DNA of 64,000 nucleotides from Halomonas sp. BDJS001 (GCF_026104355.1 NZ_CP110535.1:1798001-1862000); one strand, 5' to 3'. Shown: positions 18,965 to 29,979, numbered from the stretch's first letter. Notes: generated from the sequence alone by a model not told the origin. Numbers and translations: made by a program.

Positions 18965-20428
18965 ATGAGCGGTGAAGTTCTCATCAATTTAACGCCAATG
19001 GAGACCCGCGTCGCGCTGGTGGAAAATGGCGTTTTGCAAGAGGCACTGATCGAGCGTTCCCGTCGGCGTGGCATTGTGGGCAATATCTACAAAGGCAAAG
19101 TGGTTCGCGTGCTGCCTGGTATGCAGGCTGCCTTTGTTGATATTGGCTTGGAACGGGCGGCGTTCATTCATGCCCACGAGGTGATGCCGCCCGGCACACC
19201 GCTCGATGAGCAGCAGACCATCGGCCAGTTGCTTCATGAGGGGCAGGCGCTCGTGGTGCAGGCCACCAAAGACCCCATTGGTAGTAAAGGCGCGCGATTA
19301 ACCACGCATCTGTCGATCCCTTCGCGCTATTTGGTGTATATGCCGGATTCGCCGCATCATGGCGTTTCCCAGCGTATCGAAGATGAACGCGAACGCGAGC
19401 GCTTAAAAGCGCTGCTGGATAGCAGCGTGGCGGAACAGACGCTGGAAGTGACGGGCGGCTTTATTGTGCGAACTGCCGCGGAAGGCGTCGGTGACGAAGA
19501 GCTAAAAGGCGATATGCACTTTCTGCTGCGGCTGTGGCGCAAGGTCAGCGAACGTAAGGTAACTGCGACACCACAAAGCGTCATTTATGATGATTTACCG
19601 CTGTTTATGCGCACGTTACGCGATGTAATGCGTGACGATATCGAAAAAGTACGTATCGATTCACGGGAAAATTTCGTCAAGCTGGTTGAGTTCGCCGAAG
19701 AGTTTATGCCCGATGCGGTTGAACGGATTGAGTACTACCCCGGCGAGCGACCCATCTTTGATCTTTACAGCGTCGAGGACGAGATCCAGAAAGCGTTAGG
19801 GCGCAAGGTGCAGTTGAAATCCGGTGGCTATCTGGTGATTGATCCCACCGAGGCAATGACCACCATTGATGTTAATACCGGTGGTTATGTCGGCCATCGC
19901 AACCTTGAAGAGACCATTTTCAAAACCAACCTTGAGGCCGCCACGGCGATTGCCCGCCAACTTCGTCTGCGCAACCTGGGCGGCATTATCATTATCGACT
20001 TTATCGATATGGTTGATGTTGAGCATCAGCGGCAGGTGTTACGGGTACTCGAGAAAGCGTTAGAGCGTGATCATGCCAAAACCAAGTGTACCGGTGTCAC
20101 CGAGCTTGGCCTTGTTCAGCTTACCCGTAAACGCACCCGGGAAAGCCTGGAGCAGACGCTCTGCGAAGCGTGCCCCACCTGCAGTGGCCGCGGTACGCTT
20201 AAAACGCCTGAAACCGTCTGCTACGAAATTTTTCGTGAGATTCTGCGCGAAGAGCGTGCCTACAGTGCTGAAACCTATATGGTGCTTGCTTCGCAGCCCG
20301 TTGTTGACCGCTTGCTAGATGAAGAGTCAGCGGCGGTGGCCGACCTGGAGACGTTTATCAATAAAACCATCCGTTTTCAGGTTGAGCAGCACTACTCCCA
20401 AGAGCAGTACGATATTGTGCTGATGTAA
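18965..20428 (+). CDS. rng: Ribonuclease G
   Basis: A 487-residue endoribonuclease of the RNase E/G family that matures the 5' end of 16S rRNA and takes part in mRNA turnover. An N-terminal S1 domain (NIYKGKVVRVLPGMQAAFVD) leads into the catalytic domain with DVNTGGYVGHRNLEETIF and IIIIDFIDMVD, whose Asp residues bind magnesium. The zinc-link pair occurs in CEACPTCSGRG. There is no long C-terminal degradosome scaffold, which separates it from RNase E. It sits in the conserved mreBCD-maf-rng-yhdP order; yhdP starts two bases after the stop. Confidence 0.96.
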   Translation: MSGEVLINLTPMETRVALVENGVLQEALIERSRRRGIVGNIYKGKVVRVLPGMQAAFVDIGLERAAFIHAHEVMPPGTPLDEQQTIGQLLHEGQALVVQATKDPIGSKGARLTTHLSIPSRYLVYMPDSPHHGVSQRIEDERERERLKALLDSSVAEQTLEVTGGFIVRTAAEGVGDEELKGDMHFLLRLWRKVSERKVTATPQSVIYDDLPLFMRTLRDVMRDDIEKVRIDSRENFVKLVEFAEEFMPDAVERIEYYPGERPIFDLYSVEDEIQKALGRKVQLKSGGYLVIDPTEAMTTIDVNTGGYVGHRNLEETIFKTNLEAATAIARQLRLRNLGGIIIIDFIDMVDVEHQRQVLRVLEKALERDHAKTKCTGVTELGLVQLTRKRTRESLEQTLCEACPTCSGRGTLKTPETVCYEIFREILREERAYSAETYMVLASQPVVDRLLDEESAAVADLETFINKTIRFQVEQHYSQEQYDIVLM

Positions 20429-20430
20429 CC

Positions 20431-23400
20431 ATGCCTACTCGTTCGCTGGTGCGTTGGAGTTTGCTAATCGTCGCCTGGTTACTAGGCAGCGCTGCTGTGC
20501 TGCTGCTGCTGCTGCGTTTGCTGATTAGCCAATCCGATGCCCTTACCCCCCGTATTGAAGCGCTGATTGAAGCGCGTATTGGCGTACCGGTCACTATTGA
20601 GCATCTCTCGCTTTCTCTGGCTCGGAATGACCTGTTGTTGCGTCTTGACGGCGTAAACGCGGAAACCCCAGAGGGCCAGGCGCTGTTTTCCCTTGAGCAT
20701 GCGGGTCTGCGTTTGGATACCTGGGCCTCGCTTGTTCATATGGCGCCCATTTTTAGCGATGCCCGCATTAGCGGTACCGAGTTTCATCTCTATCAAGGCA
20801 CTGGAGCGGCTTGGCAGTGGCCAGAGCCCGCTGAGCTACCGCTCTTGATGGCGCCCGATCCTGAAGTGGATCTGGCCACCATCGATGACTGGGCGGGGTT
20901 GATTTTGCGCCAACGCCTGTGGGTGGAAGACACGCGCGTGGTGCTGCATGGCAAGCAGGATACCGTGCTGCTTTATGCCCAAACGCTGTTATTGTCTGGC
21001 GATGAGCGGCGTACACGGTTAGAAGGTGCTATCAATATTGCCCAATCGATACAGCAGGCGCGCGAAGTAGCGTTGCCGGCGGCTGAAATGAAAGTTGAAA
21101 TGCAGCCTGGGAAACATGGCTTTAGCGACTTTTCGGCTGCGCTGCAACTGGATATTCAGCTTGATCAGTTAGTTGTCCTGGCGGATATGTTCCGGCCTGA
21201 TCACGCAGCCTATTTGGAGCAGGCTGGCGGCAGCGCACGGCTGTGGGGGCGCTGGAGTGCCGGACGACTTGAAGAAGCCCGGGTTGCGGTCGACGTTCCA
21301 CAATTGACGCTTCGTCATAATGTCCAGTACGCGGTATTAAGGGACATTGAAGCCAATGGCCTGTGGCAGCGGGATGGCGATGGGGGCGAGGCGTGGTTAA
21401 GCGGCGATGCGGAGAGCGTGGAGTGGGCCCAGCCCCCCGGCGGAAGTGTAGGGCCCGCCTTACCGCGCCACTGGCACGCTACGCACCAGCCAGGAGAGTG
21501 GGAAGTTCGCACCAGTGCCTTTGAGCTCGCCTCGCTGACCGCTTGGCGCGACTATGTGTTGCTACCTGAGTCCGTTACGCGGGTATTGCAAACCCTCGCC
21601 CCCCGGGGGCAAGTGGAGGGGTTGCATGTTGGGCAACAGGATGGCCATTGGGGGGTGGATGCCGCGCTAACGGAAGTAGAAGTCTCTCCGTGGCAGCAGG
21701 CACCCGGTGGCGGCCCGCTGGATGCTTGGGTGCAGGCGCGAGACTTCCGCGGCCGCGTCCTGTTTAGCAGTAATGGTGCAAGCACCCTCTATTTTCCCGA
21801 GTTTTTTGCCGCCCCCATGCAACTGCGACGTGCTGAAGGGGAAGTTGAGTGGGTATATGACGGCCCCAATACCATGGTCAGTGGTAAGCGATTAAGCGTC
21901 GACTGGGACGGCGCGCAGGTAGAGGGCGGCTTTGGTTTGGTGACCGGTCATCAGCGTGGGCATTTTGGTTTAGAGCTGAACTTTAGTGACGTGGATGCTG
22001 TTGAGCGCCCGCTGGCCCAGTGGCTGCCGCTAAGTGTCATGGATGACGAGCTTCGCGAGTGGCTGCTCAATGATATTGGCGGCTATGTCAGCGAAGGCTC
22101 GCTGCAATTAAGCCAGCCGCTAGGCGAAGGAGCCACTGCCGAAGACTTTACCGCGACGCTCGCGCTGGCAGTCGCCCAAGGGCATTTGCCGATTGCCCCA
22201 GGCTGGCCGCGCCTTGACGATGTGGAGGGGCGTCTAAAGTGGCAAAACCGAGTGTTGGAGGCTGAAATCGATAACGCTAAGAGCCATGGCGTCACCGCTT
22301 CAGAGGGTGAGCTAGTAATGGAGGATGAGACGCTCAACCTTTCGGGTCAATTGCAGGCAGATGGGCCAGCGCTAGTATCGTTTTTACAGGCGATGCCCGA
22401 GATAGACCTTTCCCAACTAAGCGATTTGCGCGTAACAGGTGGCGTTAACGGCGATATTGCGCTGTCGTTGCCGTTAGCAAACCCGGAGGCGCTTCAACTG
22501 GAAATTAATGCTCAGCCACGCTTTCCGGAAGTGGTGTATCAACCGCTCGATCTACGTCTTCAATCGGTTGAGGGGGATCTTGCCTGGCTCCAAGAGGGGG
22601 AAAGTTCAGGTCTCGTCGGAGAGGCTAGTGGGCAGTTGCTTGGTGGCTCTATCAACGCGGATATTGATACTCAGCGCAACGGCATACAGCTGCAGGGAAG
22701 TGTCGCCACCGAGGCGCTTTTTGGACTTGCGGGGTTGGGTAATCAAGGGCGTCTGCCGCTAGAAGGGCCGCTAGAGTGGCAGGGCAGCGTCGTCCTAACG
22801 CCAACGCCCACTCTGCGCTTGGAGAGTCGTTTAGTCGGCGTCACCAGCCATCTACCCGAACCCTTTGCAAAAACGCCACAGCAGGCCTGGCCCTGGACAT
22901 TAACCGCCGATATGGACACAAAACGTCTCGAAAGTCGCCTCGCTGATATTGCTTCTGCACGACTGCAACCGATTAACGGCTCGCTTGCCGGGACGTTAAA
23001 TTTAGGCAGCCGGGCGGAGCGTCTACCCGGCTGGCCCTCCCAGCCTGGGGTTAGTCTCGACGCTGCCGTAACTCGAATTGACCCGCTAGCGTGGCAGCAG
23101 GCGATTGCACCGCTAATGGCAGGCGGGACACCCAGCACGTCTGGCGAAGGCACTCAAATGCCGTTGACGGTCTCGCTAGCCACCCCCTGTGTGATTTACC
23201 AAAGGGAGTGTTTAGGCAGTTTTAATGCCTCGGGCAATATGAATGATGGCCGGGTGGATTTGGGCCTAAGCGGTAACCTGGTTACCGGGCGCTTAAACTA
23301 CGATGCTCAATCGCCGCAACCGTTAGATGTGGCCATTGAAGCGCTGGCGCTTGATCGCTTGCTGGCGTTAGCCAATGTCGAGCATGACAGTGATGCACCG

Positions 23401-24282
23401 ATGCCAGACTCCTGGATGGAGTCGGTCGACACCCAGCGCCAGGAGCCTGTGGCCATTCCTGATTGGCTCGCCGACGTGCCCAATGGACGATTACGCCTAG
23501 CTGAAATTGCCATGGGGCCGCGCCGCTTCGGCCCTTTGACCGCCTACTGGAAAACCGATGGCGAGCGATTCTCGCTGACGCCTGTTGGCTTAACTCTGGG
23601 ACAGCTCTCAGCGCGTGGCGAGCTGCACTGGGAGGGGGATGCCGTCTCCAGTCATACCCGCGCGGACATTACGATTCAGGGTGGCGATATCGGCACTGCC
23701 CTTGAACGCCTAGACCAGCCGGTGGCTATGCGTAGCCGCAGTACCGACGTGTCTGCTTCGCTAGACTGGCCAGGGGCGCCTTGGCAGTTGGAGTTAAGCC
23801 GCTCGGATGGCACTATCAGTACCGACATTCGTGATGGCAGCTTTGTTACTCTGGAATCGGCGCCTGCGCGATTAATTGGTTTGCTCAATTTCGATAATAT
23901 TTTACGTCGCCTGCGCTTGGATTTTTCCGACGTTACCGGCCGTGGCACCGCATTTGATCGTGTGAAGGGTACCGCCGATGTTACCGGCGGGCTGCTGACG
24001 CTACGCGGGCCATTGCAAATTGATGCGCCGGCCACCACCCTAACGCTTACCGGCAGTGCCGATCTGGTGACCCGTGAACTCGACCAGCGGCTTGGCGTCA
24101 CACTACCAGTAACACAAAGTTTGCCGATTGCGGCGATTGCCGTTGGCGCGCCCATCGTGGGTGGCGCACTGTTCCTTGCCGACCAGCTGTTTGGCGACGC
24201 ACTGGATCGTGCCACGACACTCCATTATCGCGTGCGAGGTCCTTGGACTTCGCCGCAGGTTACTTTAGAAGGCCCCCAATGA
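20431..24282 (+). CDS. yhdP: YhdP-type AsmA-like phospholipid transport protein
   Basis: A 1283-residue envelope protein of the AsmA/TamB-like family. YhdP is anchored in the inner membrane by one N-terminal helix (about residues 10-28 here, Leu-rich) and spans the periplasm as a long beta-taco groove that carries phospholipids toward the outer membrane. The bulk is repetitive beta-strand sequence. Conserved C-terminal features include [20 protein letters not shown] and the close [15 protein letters not shown]. Length matches the family (1250-1300). It overlaps tldD by four bases (ATGA). It is functionally related to the mla genes 11 kb away. Confidence 0.93.
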   Translation: MPTRSLVRWSLLIVAWLLGSAAVLLLLLRLLISQSDALTPRIEALIEARIGVPVTIEHLSLSLARNDLLLRLDGVNAETPEGQALFSLEHAGLRLDTWASLVHMAPIFSDARISGTEFHLYQGTGAAWQWPEPAELPLLMAPDPEVDLATIDDWAGLILRQRLWVEDTRVVLHGKQDTVLLYAQTLLLSGDERRTRLEGAINIAQSIQQAREVALPAAEMKVEMQPGKHGFSDFSAALQLDIQLDQLVVLADMFRPDHAAYLEQAGGSARLWGRWSAGRLEEARVAVDVPQLTLRHNVQYAVLRDIEANGLWQRDGDGGEAWLSGDAESVEWAQPPGGSVGPALPRHWHATHQPGEWEVRTSAFELASLTAWRDYVLLPESVTRVLQTLAPRGQVEGLHVGQQDGHWGVDAALTEVEVSPWQQAPGGGPLDAWVQARDFRGRVLFSSNGASTLYFPEFFAAPMQLRRAEGEVEWVYDGPNTMVSGKRLSVDWDGAQVEGGFGLVTGHQRGHFGLELNFSDVDAVERPLAQWLPLSVMDDELREWLLNDIGGYVSEGSLQLSQPLGEGATAEDFTATLALAVAQGHLPIAPGWPRLDDVEGRLKWQNRVLEAEIDNAKSHGVTASEGELVMEDETLNLSGQLQADGPALVSFLQAMPEIDLSQLSDLRVTGGVNGDIALSLPLANPEALQLEINAQPRFPEVVYQPLDLRLQSVEGDLAWLQEGESSGLVGEASGQLLGGSINADIDTQRNGIQLQGSVATEALFGLAGLGNQGRLPLEGPLEWQGSVVLTPTPTLRLESRLVGVTSHLPEPFAKTPQQAWPWTLTADMDTKRLESRLADIASARLQPINGSLAGTLNLGSRAERLPGWPSQPGVSLDAAVTRIDPLAWQQAIAPLMAGGTPSTSGEGTQMPLTVSLATPCVIYQRECLGSFNASGNMNDGRVDLGLSGNLVTGRLNYDAQSPQPLDVAIEALALDRLLALANVEHDSDAPMPDSWMESVDTQRQEPVAIPDWLADVPNGRLRLAEIAMGPRRFGPLTAYWKTDGERFSLTPVGLTLGQLSARGELHWEGDAVSSHTRADITIQGGDIGTALERLDQPVAMRSRSTDVSASLDWPGAPWQLELSRSDGTISTDIRDGSFVTLESAPARLIGLLNFDNILRRLRLDFSDVTGRGTAFDRVKGTADVTGGLLTLRGPLQIDAPATTLTLTGSADLVTRELDQRLGVTLPVTQSLPIAAIAVGAPIVGGALFLADQLFGDALDRATTLHYRVRGPWTSPQVTLEGPQ

Positions 24283-25730
24283 CCGCATATAAAAGTGATG
24301 TAGATACGGCTGCCGCCATTCTTTTGACCCCTGGAGGTCTCGATTTAGAGGCCTTGGAAACGGGGCTGAGCTACGCCATGGGCGCGGGCATTGACTATGC
24401 AGACCTCTATTTCCAGCGTACCTGGCAAGAGGGCTGGGTACTGGAAGATGGCGAGGTGAAAGAGGCCAGTTACAGTATTGACGGTGGCGTCGGCGTGCGC
24501 TCACTGGCAGGTGAAAAAACCGGCTTTGCCTACTCCAACCAGATTACCGCCGATGCGCTAATGGACACCGGCCGCACGGCGGCGGGCATCGTCCGCAGCG
24601 GCCAACGTCTGCCTGGGCAATTGGTTCGCCCGGTTTCCGCCATGTCGCGCTATGAGGGAATCGACCCTCTGGCCGGGCTAAGCGCTGAAGACAAAGTCGC
24701 CATGTTAAAACAGGCTGACAAAGTCGCTCGTGCTGCAGACCCGAGCATCAGTCAAGTGAGTGCTTCCCTCTCAGGTACCTACGAGGTGGTGCTGGTGCGG
24801 GCCAGCGATGGCACCTTGGCGGCGGATATTCGCCCGCTGGTGCGCTTTAATGTCAGCGTTATCGCGGTAAAGAATGGCCGACGTGAGCGGGGCAGTGCGG
24901 GCGGTGGCGGCCGTTACTCCATGGCTAAACTCCGCGATGACCAAGTTGCCGAGCAGTACGCTAAAGAGGCGGTGCGCCAGGCGCTGGTCAACCTGGAAGC
25001 TGTAGATGCACCTGCGGGGCAAATGCCCGTGGTGCTGGCGTCGGGGTGGCCGGGGATTCTGCTCCATGAGGCCGTCGGTCACGGTCTGGAAGGGGATTTC
25101 AACCGTAAGGGCAGTTCCGCGTTTGCTGGCAAGATGGGCCAACGTGTTGCCGCTAAAGGCGTGACCATTGTCGATGATGCAACGCTGGCGGATTGTCGTG
25201 GCTCCATGAGCGTGGATGACGAGGGCACCCCAGGGCAGTGCACGCCGCTGATCGAAGACGGCATTTTGACCGGCTATATGCAGGACAAGCTCAATGCTCG
25301 GCTAATGGGTATGGCGCCCACAGGCAACGCGCGGCGTGAATCTTTCGCGCACTTACCCATGCCGCGTATGACCAATACGGTCATGCTAGCGGGCCAGGAT
25401 GAGCCTAGCGATATTATTAAAAGCGTTAAGCGCGGTATTTACGCGGTGAGCTTTGGTGGTGGGCAGGTGGATATCACCTCGGGCAAATTTGTCTTCTCCG
25501 CCAGCGAAGCCTACCTGATTGAAGATGGTAAGGTGACGGCGCCGGTGAAAGGGGCCACCTTGATTGGTAACGGGCCGGAAGCGATGCAGCGTGTCTCCAT
25601 GATTGGCCACGATATGGCGCTGGATACCGGTATCGGTGTGTGTGGCAAAGAGGGGCAGGGCGTGCCAGTGGGTGTCGGCCAGCCCACCCTGAAATTGGAT
25701 GAGCTGACCGTCGGCGGTACTCAGTCTTAA
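24279..25730 (+). CDS. tldD: TldD metalloprotease subunit
   Basis: A 483-residue subunit of the heterodimeric TldD/TldE (PmbA) zinc metalloprotease, which degrades unfolded or natural-product peptides such as microcin B17 leader and CcdA in Escherichia coli. The active-site HEAVGH motif (His263, Glu264, His268) lies within [18 protein letters not shown] use the ATG at 24279, which overlaps the yhdP stop; the 12-residue longer form is less likely. The partner pmbA is encoded just downstream, separated only by the divergent yjgA/darP gene. Confidence 0.96.
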   Translation: MTAYKSDVDTAAAILLTPGGLDLEALETGLSYAMGAGIDYADLYFQRTWQEGWVLEDGEVKEASYSIDGGVGVRSLAGEKTGFAYSNQITADALMDTGRTAAGIVRSGQRLPGQLVRPVSAMSRYEGIDPLAGLSAEDKVAMLKQADKVARAADPSISQVSASLSGTYEVVLVRASDGTLAADIRPLVRFNVSVIAVKNGRRERGSAGGGGRYSMAKLRDDQVAEQYAKEAVRQALVNLEAVDAPAGQMPVVLASGWPGILLHEAVGHGLEGDFNRKGSSAFAGKMGQRVAAKGVTIVDDATLADCRGSMSVDDEGTPGQCTPLIEDGILTGYMQDKLNARLMGMAPTGNARRESFAHLPMPRMTNTVMLAGQDEPSDIIKSVKRGIYAVSFGGGQVDITSGKFVFSASEAYLIEDGKVTAPVKGATLIGNGPEAMQRVSMIGHDMALDTGIGVCGKEGQGVPVGVGQPTLKLDELTVGGTQS

Positions 25731-25739
25731 ATAGCTGTT

Positions 25740-25759
25740 TTTAAAGGGCCGCCTTTAAA
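25740..25759. terminator. Hairpin between tldD and darP
   Basis: TTTAAAGG (25740-25747) pairs with CCTTTAAA (25752-25759) around a 4-base loop, at the point where the two genes converge. AT-rich flanks are short, so activity as a terminator is uncertain. Confidence 0.45.
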
Positions 25760-26276
25760 GTGAGAGGGTTTCGCGCAGGTGTTTGAATAGCTTGCGCGAG
25801 CTGGTGGGTGGTTTGCCCTGCTCGCGTTCCCGCTGGGCGTTGCGAATCAATTGACGCAGGGTCTGGCGGTCGGCATCGGGGTGCTCCGCCATAAACAGGT
25901 CGACAGCAGGATCGCCCTCATCAATTAAGCGTTCCCGCCATTTTTCCAGGCGGTGAAACGCGTGGTCGCGCTGCTCCTGCTCCTGGTCGATGGAGTCGAA
26001 CACGGCTTGAATGGCGGTGAGATCCTCTTTACGGATTAACTTGCCGACATACTGCATATGGCGGCGGCGACCTTCGTGGGAGCGAATGCGCGAGGTTTCC
26101 TCGATAGCGCGCAGCATATCGTCAGAGAGGGGGAAACGGGCGCGTTCCGCCGGTCGCATGGCGATTAAGGTTTCCCCAAGTGCCTGTAAGGCATGCATTT
26201 CGCGTTTGAGTTGCGACTTGCTAGGGCGTTCTTCCTGCTCTTCTGTTTCTACGGGATCGGGACGTTGCTTACGCAT
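25755..26276 (-). CDS. darP: Ribosome-associated protein DarP/YjgA
   Basis: A 173-residue highly charged protein of the YjgA/DarP family (DUF615), a late-stage assembly factor bound to the 50S ribosomal subunit. KSQLKREMHALQALGETLI, GRRRHMQYVGKLIRKED and the C-terminal HPDADRQTLRQLIRNA are the conserved blocks. I choose the ATG at 26276 (MRKQRPDP); an alternative 11 codons upstream (26309) lacks support. It is divergent from pmbA and convergent with tldD, an arrangement also familiar from Pseudomonas. Confidence 0.92.
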   Translation of the reverse strand: MRKQRPDPVETEEQEERPSKSQLKREMHALQALGETLIAMRPAERARFPLSDDMLRAIEETSRIRSHEGRRRHMQYVGKLIRKEDLTAIQAVFDSIDQEQEQRDHAFHRLEKWRERLIDEGDPAVDLFMAEHPDADRQTLRQLIRNAQREREQGKPPTSSRKLFKHLRETLSL

Positions 26277-26400
26277 AGTGTGACTCACAGACAAGATTCG
26301 TGGCGGCATTATACCAGTTGCGAGTACAACATTGATTCACCGAAGAGACTCTCTTGAAAGACATTCAGTTGAGAGACATTCGGTCGAAAAAGGAGGCCAT

Positions 26401-27741
26401 ATGGCACAGGCATTTGATGCATCCGCGCAGCAGTCGCTTTTGACCGCGCGCGCCGAAGAGGCGCTAGCACTGGCGAAGCGCTTGGGCGCTGATGCTGCCG
26501 AAGTGGGTGCAAGCGTTGACCAGGGCATAGGCATTAGCGTGCGCCTTGGCGAAGTTGAAACGGTTGAGTTATCCCGCGACCAGGGCATAGCCGTCACGCT
26601 TTACGTGGGCCAGCGTAAAGGCAGCGCTTCTTCCACCGATGCCAGTAGTGCTTCGATTCAGGCAGCCGTAGAGAAAGCGCTCTCGATTGCCCGCTATACC
26701 GGTGAAGATAAGGCCGCAGGGCTGGCCGATGCAGCGCTGATGGCCACCGAGCTGCCCGACCTTAAAGTGCACTACCCCTGGGCGCTCACGACGGACGAGG
26801 CGATCGAGCTGGCGCTTGCCTGCGAGCAGGCGGGGCGTGACGTAGAAGGTATCTCACAGTCAGATGGCGCGTCTCTCTCCAGTGGCGAAGGAGTGCGCGT
26901 TTACGCCAATAGCCATGGTTTTTTAGGTACCCAAAAGGGCAGTAGCCACTCACTTTCGTGCATGCTGATAGCGCAAGACGCCAGCGGTATGCAGCGCGAC
27001 TACGATTATACTTCTGCCCGCGATCCCAAGGCGCTGCGTGACCCCGCGGAGGTAGGGCGCGAAGCCGCAGTTCGCACGCTGCGCAGGCTTGGCGCTAAAC
27101 GTCCACCCACGGGCACCTTCCCGGTGCTGTTTGATCCCTCGCTGGCCAGCGGGTTAATCGGTCACCTTCTCAGTGGATTGGCCGGTGGTGCGCTCTACCG
27201 TCAGGCCTCGTTTTTGTGTGACCGGCTTGGTACACCGCTGTTTCCCGACTGGTTTAGCCTAGAAGAGCGACCGATGGAAATTGGCGCCATGGCCAGCTCG
27301 CCGTTTGATGGTGAGGGCGTGCAAACGCGTAATAATCGCTTTATCGACCAGGGACGCATTGCCAGCTATATGCTCTCTTCCTACAGTGCTCGTCGCCTTG
27401 GCATGCATACCACCGGCAATGCCGGAGGTGCGCGTAATGTGCGTTTGGCGGCGCCACTGCAATCACGCGAAAGTCTGCTGCAGGAGATGGGGCGGGGGAT
27501 TTGGGTAACGGAACTGATGGGGCAGGGAGTCAACGGCGTCACCGGCGATTACTCCCGGGGTGCCGCAGGCTTTTGGGTCGAAAACGGGAAGGTGCAGTAC
27601 CCCGTTGAAGAGTTCACCATTGCCGGTAATCTGGAGCGGATGTTCACTGGCCTCATCGGCATTGGTGATGACACCGATACCCGCGGCAGTGTTCACACCG
27701 GTAGCTGGTTGATTGATGCCATGACCGTGGCGGGCGACTAG
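26401..27741 (+). CDS. pmbA: PmbA/TldE metalloprotease subunit
   Basis: A 446-residue partner of TldD in the TldD/E protease; it shares the fold but lacks the HExxxH zinc site, as expected. RKGSASSTDASSASIQAAVE near residues 70-90, AGGARNVRL, the VTGDYSRGAAGFWVENG block and the C-terminal GDDTDTRGSVHTGS are family hallmarks. The ATG at 26401 is chosen because a perfect AGGAGG sits at 26391-26396; a longer form starting at 26332 would include two copies of a 15-base tandem repeat and is unlikely. ptsO lies convergent 16 bases downstream. Confidence 0.94.
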   Translation: MAQAFDASAQQSLLTARAEEALALAKRLGADAAEVGASVDQGIGISVRLGEVETVELSRDQGIAVTLYVGQRKGSASSTDASSASIQAAVEKALSIARYTGEDKAAGLADAALMATELPDLKVHYPWALTTDEAIELALACEQAGRDVEGISQSDGASLSSGEGVRVYANSHGFLGTQKGSSHSLSCMLIAQDASGMQRDYDYTSARDPKALRDPAEVGREAAVRTLRRLGAKRPPTGTFPVLFDPSLASGLIGHLLSGLAGGALYRQASFLCDRLGTPLFPDWFSLEERPMEIGAMASSPFDGEGVQTRNNRFIDQGRIASYMLSSYSARRLGMHTTGNAGGARNVRLAAPLQSRESLLQEMGRGIWVTELMGQGVNGVTGDYSRGAAGFWVENGKVQYPVEEFTIAGNLERMFTGLIGIGDDTDTRGSVHTGSWLIDAMTVAGD

Positions 27742-27757
27742 TAAGCACAAGCTACGG

Positions 27758-28027
27758 CTACTGATCCTCCTCAAAGCGGGCGTCGAACAGCGCTTGAATC
27801 GCTTCAAGCGCCTGTTCGGCGTCATCGCCTTCGGCATTGATCTTCAGCTCAGTACCGCAAGGGGCTGCCAGCATCAGCAACGACATGATGTTGGCGGCGT
27901 CAGCGACCTGATTCTGCTTGTAAACATGTATTTTAGCCGAAAACTGTTGACCGCATTTGACCAGTTTTGTCGCCGCGCGAGCGTGTAGGCCGCGTTGATT
28001 GGTGAGTGTGAGTGTTCGTTCTGGCAC
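27758..28027 (-). CDS. ptsO: Nitrogen-PTS phosphocarrier protein NPr
   Basis: An 89-residue HPr-like phosphocarrier of the nitrogen phosphotransferase system. The phosphorylated histidine is His15 in NQRGLHARAATKLV. The region SIMSLLMLAAPCGTEL (here NIMSLLMLAAPCG) resembles the HPr regulatory-site segment. It passes phosphate from PtsP (not in this window) to EIIA-Ntr, encoded about 1 kb away. It is the last gene of the kdsD-to-ptsO minus-strand cluster, 45 bases after rapZ. Confidence 0.92.
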   Translation of the reverse strand: MPERTLTLTNQRGLHARAATKLVKCGQQFSAKIHVYKQNQVADAANIMSLLMLAAPCGTELKINAEGDDAEQALEAIQALFDARFEEDQ

Positions 28028-28072
28028 CCTGGTTCCTTTTCGCCGAGTGGTGTCATTAATGGATAGACGCGT

Positions 28073-29005
28073 TTAAGAGGTCTCTGGTCGCTGGTTAGTT
28101 GGCGTAGAGCTGACCAGAGTGGCGGCTGACTGTTTGCTTAAGGTGTAGTGTAACCCCAGCTCGCGGTGGCGCAGTTGAACTTCGCCCATGCAGGGAGCCA
28201 ACTTTTCCGCTAACTTCTCGACCATATAAACCGAACGGTGTTGGCCACCGGTGCAGCCAATCGCGATGGTCATGTAGCTACGCTGGCTATTTTGGTAAGC
28301 GGGCAGCCAGCGCTCCAGCCAGCCCAGAATGTCACTGCTCATGGCGTCAACGATCGGGTAGCTGCTTAGAAAAGCCACAATGTCAGCGTCGCGACCTGTG
28401 AACTGGCGCAGCGTCGGATCCCAATAGGGGTTCGGCAGGCAGCGCACATCGAAAACCAAGTCAGCGTCTAGCGGCACGCCGCGTTTGTAACCAAACGACT
28501 CAAGCGTCAGCGTAAGCTTATCGCTGCGCTGGTGCGCGACCTGGTCGGTAATGCGACGGCGTAAATCGTGCACCGATAAACGGGATGTATCGATCAATAG
28601 GTCGGCGAGGTCGCGAATATCCTCCAGCGTCTCCTCTTCTTTGTTGATCGCCTCTTCCAGCGTCATCTCACTATCCCGGGTCAGCGGATGGCGTCGCCGA
28701 GTAGCGGAGTAGCGCTCAAGCAGTATGCGCGCATCGGTGGTCAGGTAAATGACCTGGAAGTCGATCTTACGCTGACGTAGTTCACCTAACAAAGAGGGGA
28801 GGCGCTCAAGCGCGCCCGGTAAATTACGGGCATCAATGCTGACCGCCAAATGGGTGCGGTCACCCTGGTCGCGTATCTCGTCCACCAGCGATCCCAGCAG
28901 CATAGCGGGAAGGTTATCAATCGCGTAGTAGCCAAGATCTTCCAGCGCCTGTAGAGCGATAGATTTACCTGACCCGGAGCGGCCGCTAATGATCACCAGT
29001 TGCAT
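28073..29005 (-). CDS. rapZ: RNase adapter protein RapZ
   Basis: A 310-residue nucleotide-binding protein. In Escherichia coli RapZ binds the small RNA GlmZ and hands it to RNase E, tuning glucosamine-6-phosphate synthesis for the cell wall. The Walker A loop GRSGSGKS is at residues 8-15. The C-terminal domain ends with CTGGQHRSVYMVEKLAEKL, the conserved RNA/metabolite-binding segment. I start at the ATG at 29005 (MQLVIISGRSG), which places the P-loop as in homologues; an upstream start would add eight basic residues. It lies between ptsN and ptsO, as in many gammaproteobacteria. Confidence 0.95.
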   Translation of the reverse strand: MQLVIISGRSGSGKSIALQALEDLGYYAIDNLPAMLLGSLVDEIRDQGDRTHLAVSIDARNLPGALERLPSLLGELRQRKIDFQVIYLTTDARILLERYSATRRRHPLTRDSEMTLEEAINKEEETLEDIRDLADLLIDTSRLSVHDLRRRITDQVAHQRSDKLTLTLESFGYKRGVPLDADLVFDVRCLPNPYWDPTLRQFTGRDADIVAFLSSYPIVDAMSSDILGWLERWLPAYQNSQRSYMTIAIGCTGGQHRSVYMVEKLAEKLAPCMGEVQLRHRELGLHYTLSKQSAATLVSSTPTNQRPETS

Positions 29006-29097
29006 AGAGTCTCTCTTTGCCTTGGTCAAGCTGCGTTGAGGGGGGAGCGAAACATAAACCTGCCCTGAATAATAGCTTAAACAGGTTTTAAGACCGG

Positions 29098-29568
29098 TTA
29101 GGCCGCTGATTGCTCACGGATTTTGGCAGTGATGAGCTCAAGTAATTCGCGCTGGCTGGCTGCTTTACGCAGTTGCTGGCGTGTATTCGCATCATTCATG
29201 ATGGTCGCGACTTGGCCGAGCAATGAAAGGTGCGTGTCATCCGCTTCTTCGGGTACCAGCAGTACAAACACCAGGTCTACCGGGTCACCGTCGATAGCGT
29301 CGAAATCAATCGCTTCTGACAGTTTTAAAAAGCCAGCGATAGGGGCTGTGCAGTGGGGGCTACGCGCATGGGGGATAGCCACACCGTTACCAATACCCGT
29401 ACTGCCTAAGCGCTCACGGCCGATTAAACGGCTAAACACTTCTTGGCTGTCCAGGCTGGGAATATTTTGGGCAATAAAGGTGCTGTAAAACTCCAGCACC
29501 CTTTTTTTGCTGCCCCCGGGTACGTCGAACAGAACGCGCTCCGGGGGGAGTATGGTTTCCAACGTCAT
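29098..29568 (-). CDS. ptsN: Nitrogen-PTS enzyme IIA (EIIA-Ntr)
   Basis: A 156-residue regulatory EIIA protein that is phosphorylated by NPr and controls potassium transport, nitrogen and carbon balance rather than sugar uptake. The phospho-histidine is His67 in GNGVAIPHARSP. LVFVLLVPEEADDTHLSLLG is typical of the family. The gene lies four bases after hpf and 92 before rapZ in the rpoN-linked cluster. Confidence 0.95.
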   Translation of the reverse strand: MTLETILPPERVLFDVPGGSKKRVLEFYSTFIAQNIPSLDSQEVFSRLIGRERLGSTGIGNGVAIPHARSPHCTAPIAGFLKLSEAIDFDAIDGDPVDLVFVLLVPEEADDTHLSLLGQVATIMNDANTRQQLRKAASQRELLELITAKIREQSAA

Positions 29569-29572
29569 TGAA

Positions 29573-29881
29573 TTAACGCACGCCTGCGCCTTGGGCGCGA
29601 GCTTGTGCTTTTTCCTTGTGTTTAACGAGTTGACGGTCGATTTTGTCCGCTAGGGCATCAATAGCGGCGTACATATCACTGTCCATGGCCTCCGCATGTA
29701 AATCCGCGCCTGCTGCGTGCAGCGTACAGGCGGCCTGCTGGCGCTCTTTCTCCACTGATAAGGTGACTTGCACCGTGGTTATATTGTCGTAGTGGCGCTC
29801 TACACGCTCAAGTTTTTCGTTGACATAGTCACGCAAGGCGTCAGTCAGTTCTACGTGATGACCAGTGATATTAACTTGCAT
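29573..29881 (-). CDS. hpf: Ribosome hibernation promoting factor (short form)
   Basis: A 102-residue protein of the HPF/YfiA family that binds the 30S decoding region and helps ribosomes dimerise in stationary phase. It begins MQVNITGHHVELTDALRDYV, and the ERVERHYDNITTVQVTLS segment follows. The length is that of the short form, so an RMF partner would be expected elsewhere. I prefer the ATG at 29881 over a start 20 codons upstream because the family always begins at this motif. It sits between rpoN and ptsN, the classic location. Confidence 0.95.
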   Translation of the reverse strand: MQVNITGHHVELTDALRDYVNEKLERVERHYDNITTVQVTLSVEKERQQAACTLHAAGADLHAEAMDSDMYAAIDALADKIDRQLVKHKEKAQARAQGAGVR

Positions 29882-29979
29882 TGACGTACTCCTTATCCAT
29901 CGGACTGTACTTCGATTGTAACCCTTTTTGCCGCGTTGCAAAGCCCTTGTCGAGAGTTTCCCTTAAACGGCATCAGGGG

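Noticed and set aside
23676..24215. Open frame of 179 codons antisense to yhdP
   Set aside because: Low-complexity Ser/Arg-rich translation typical of a reverse-frame artefact.
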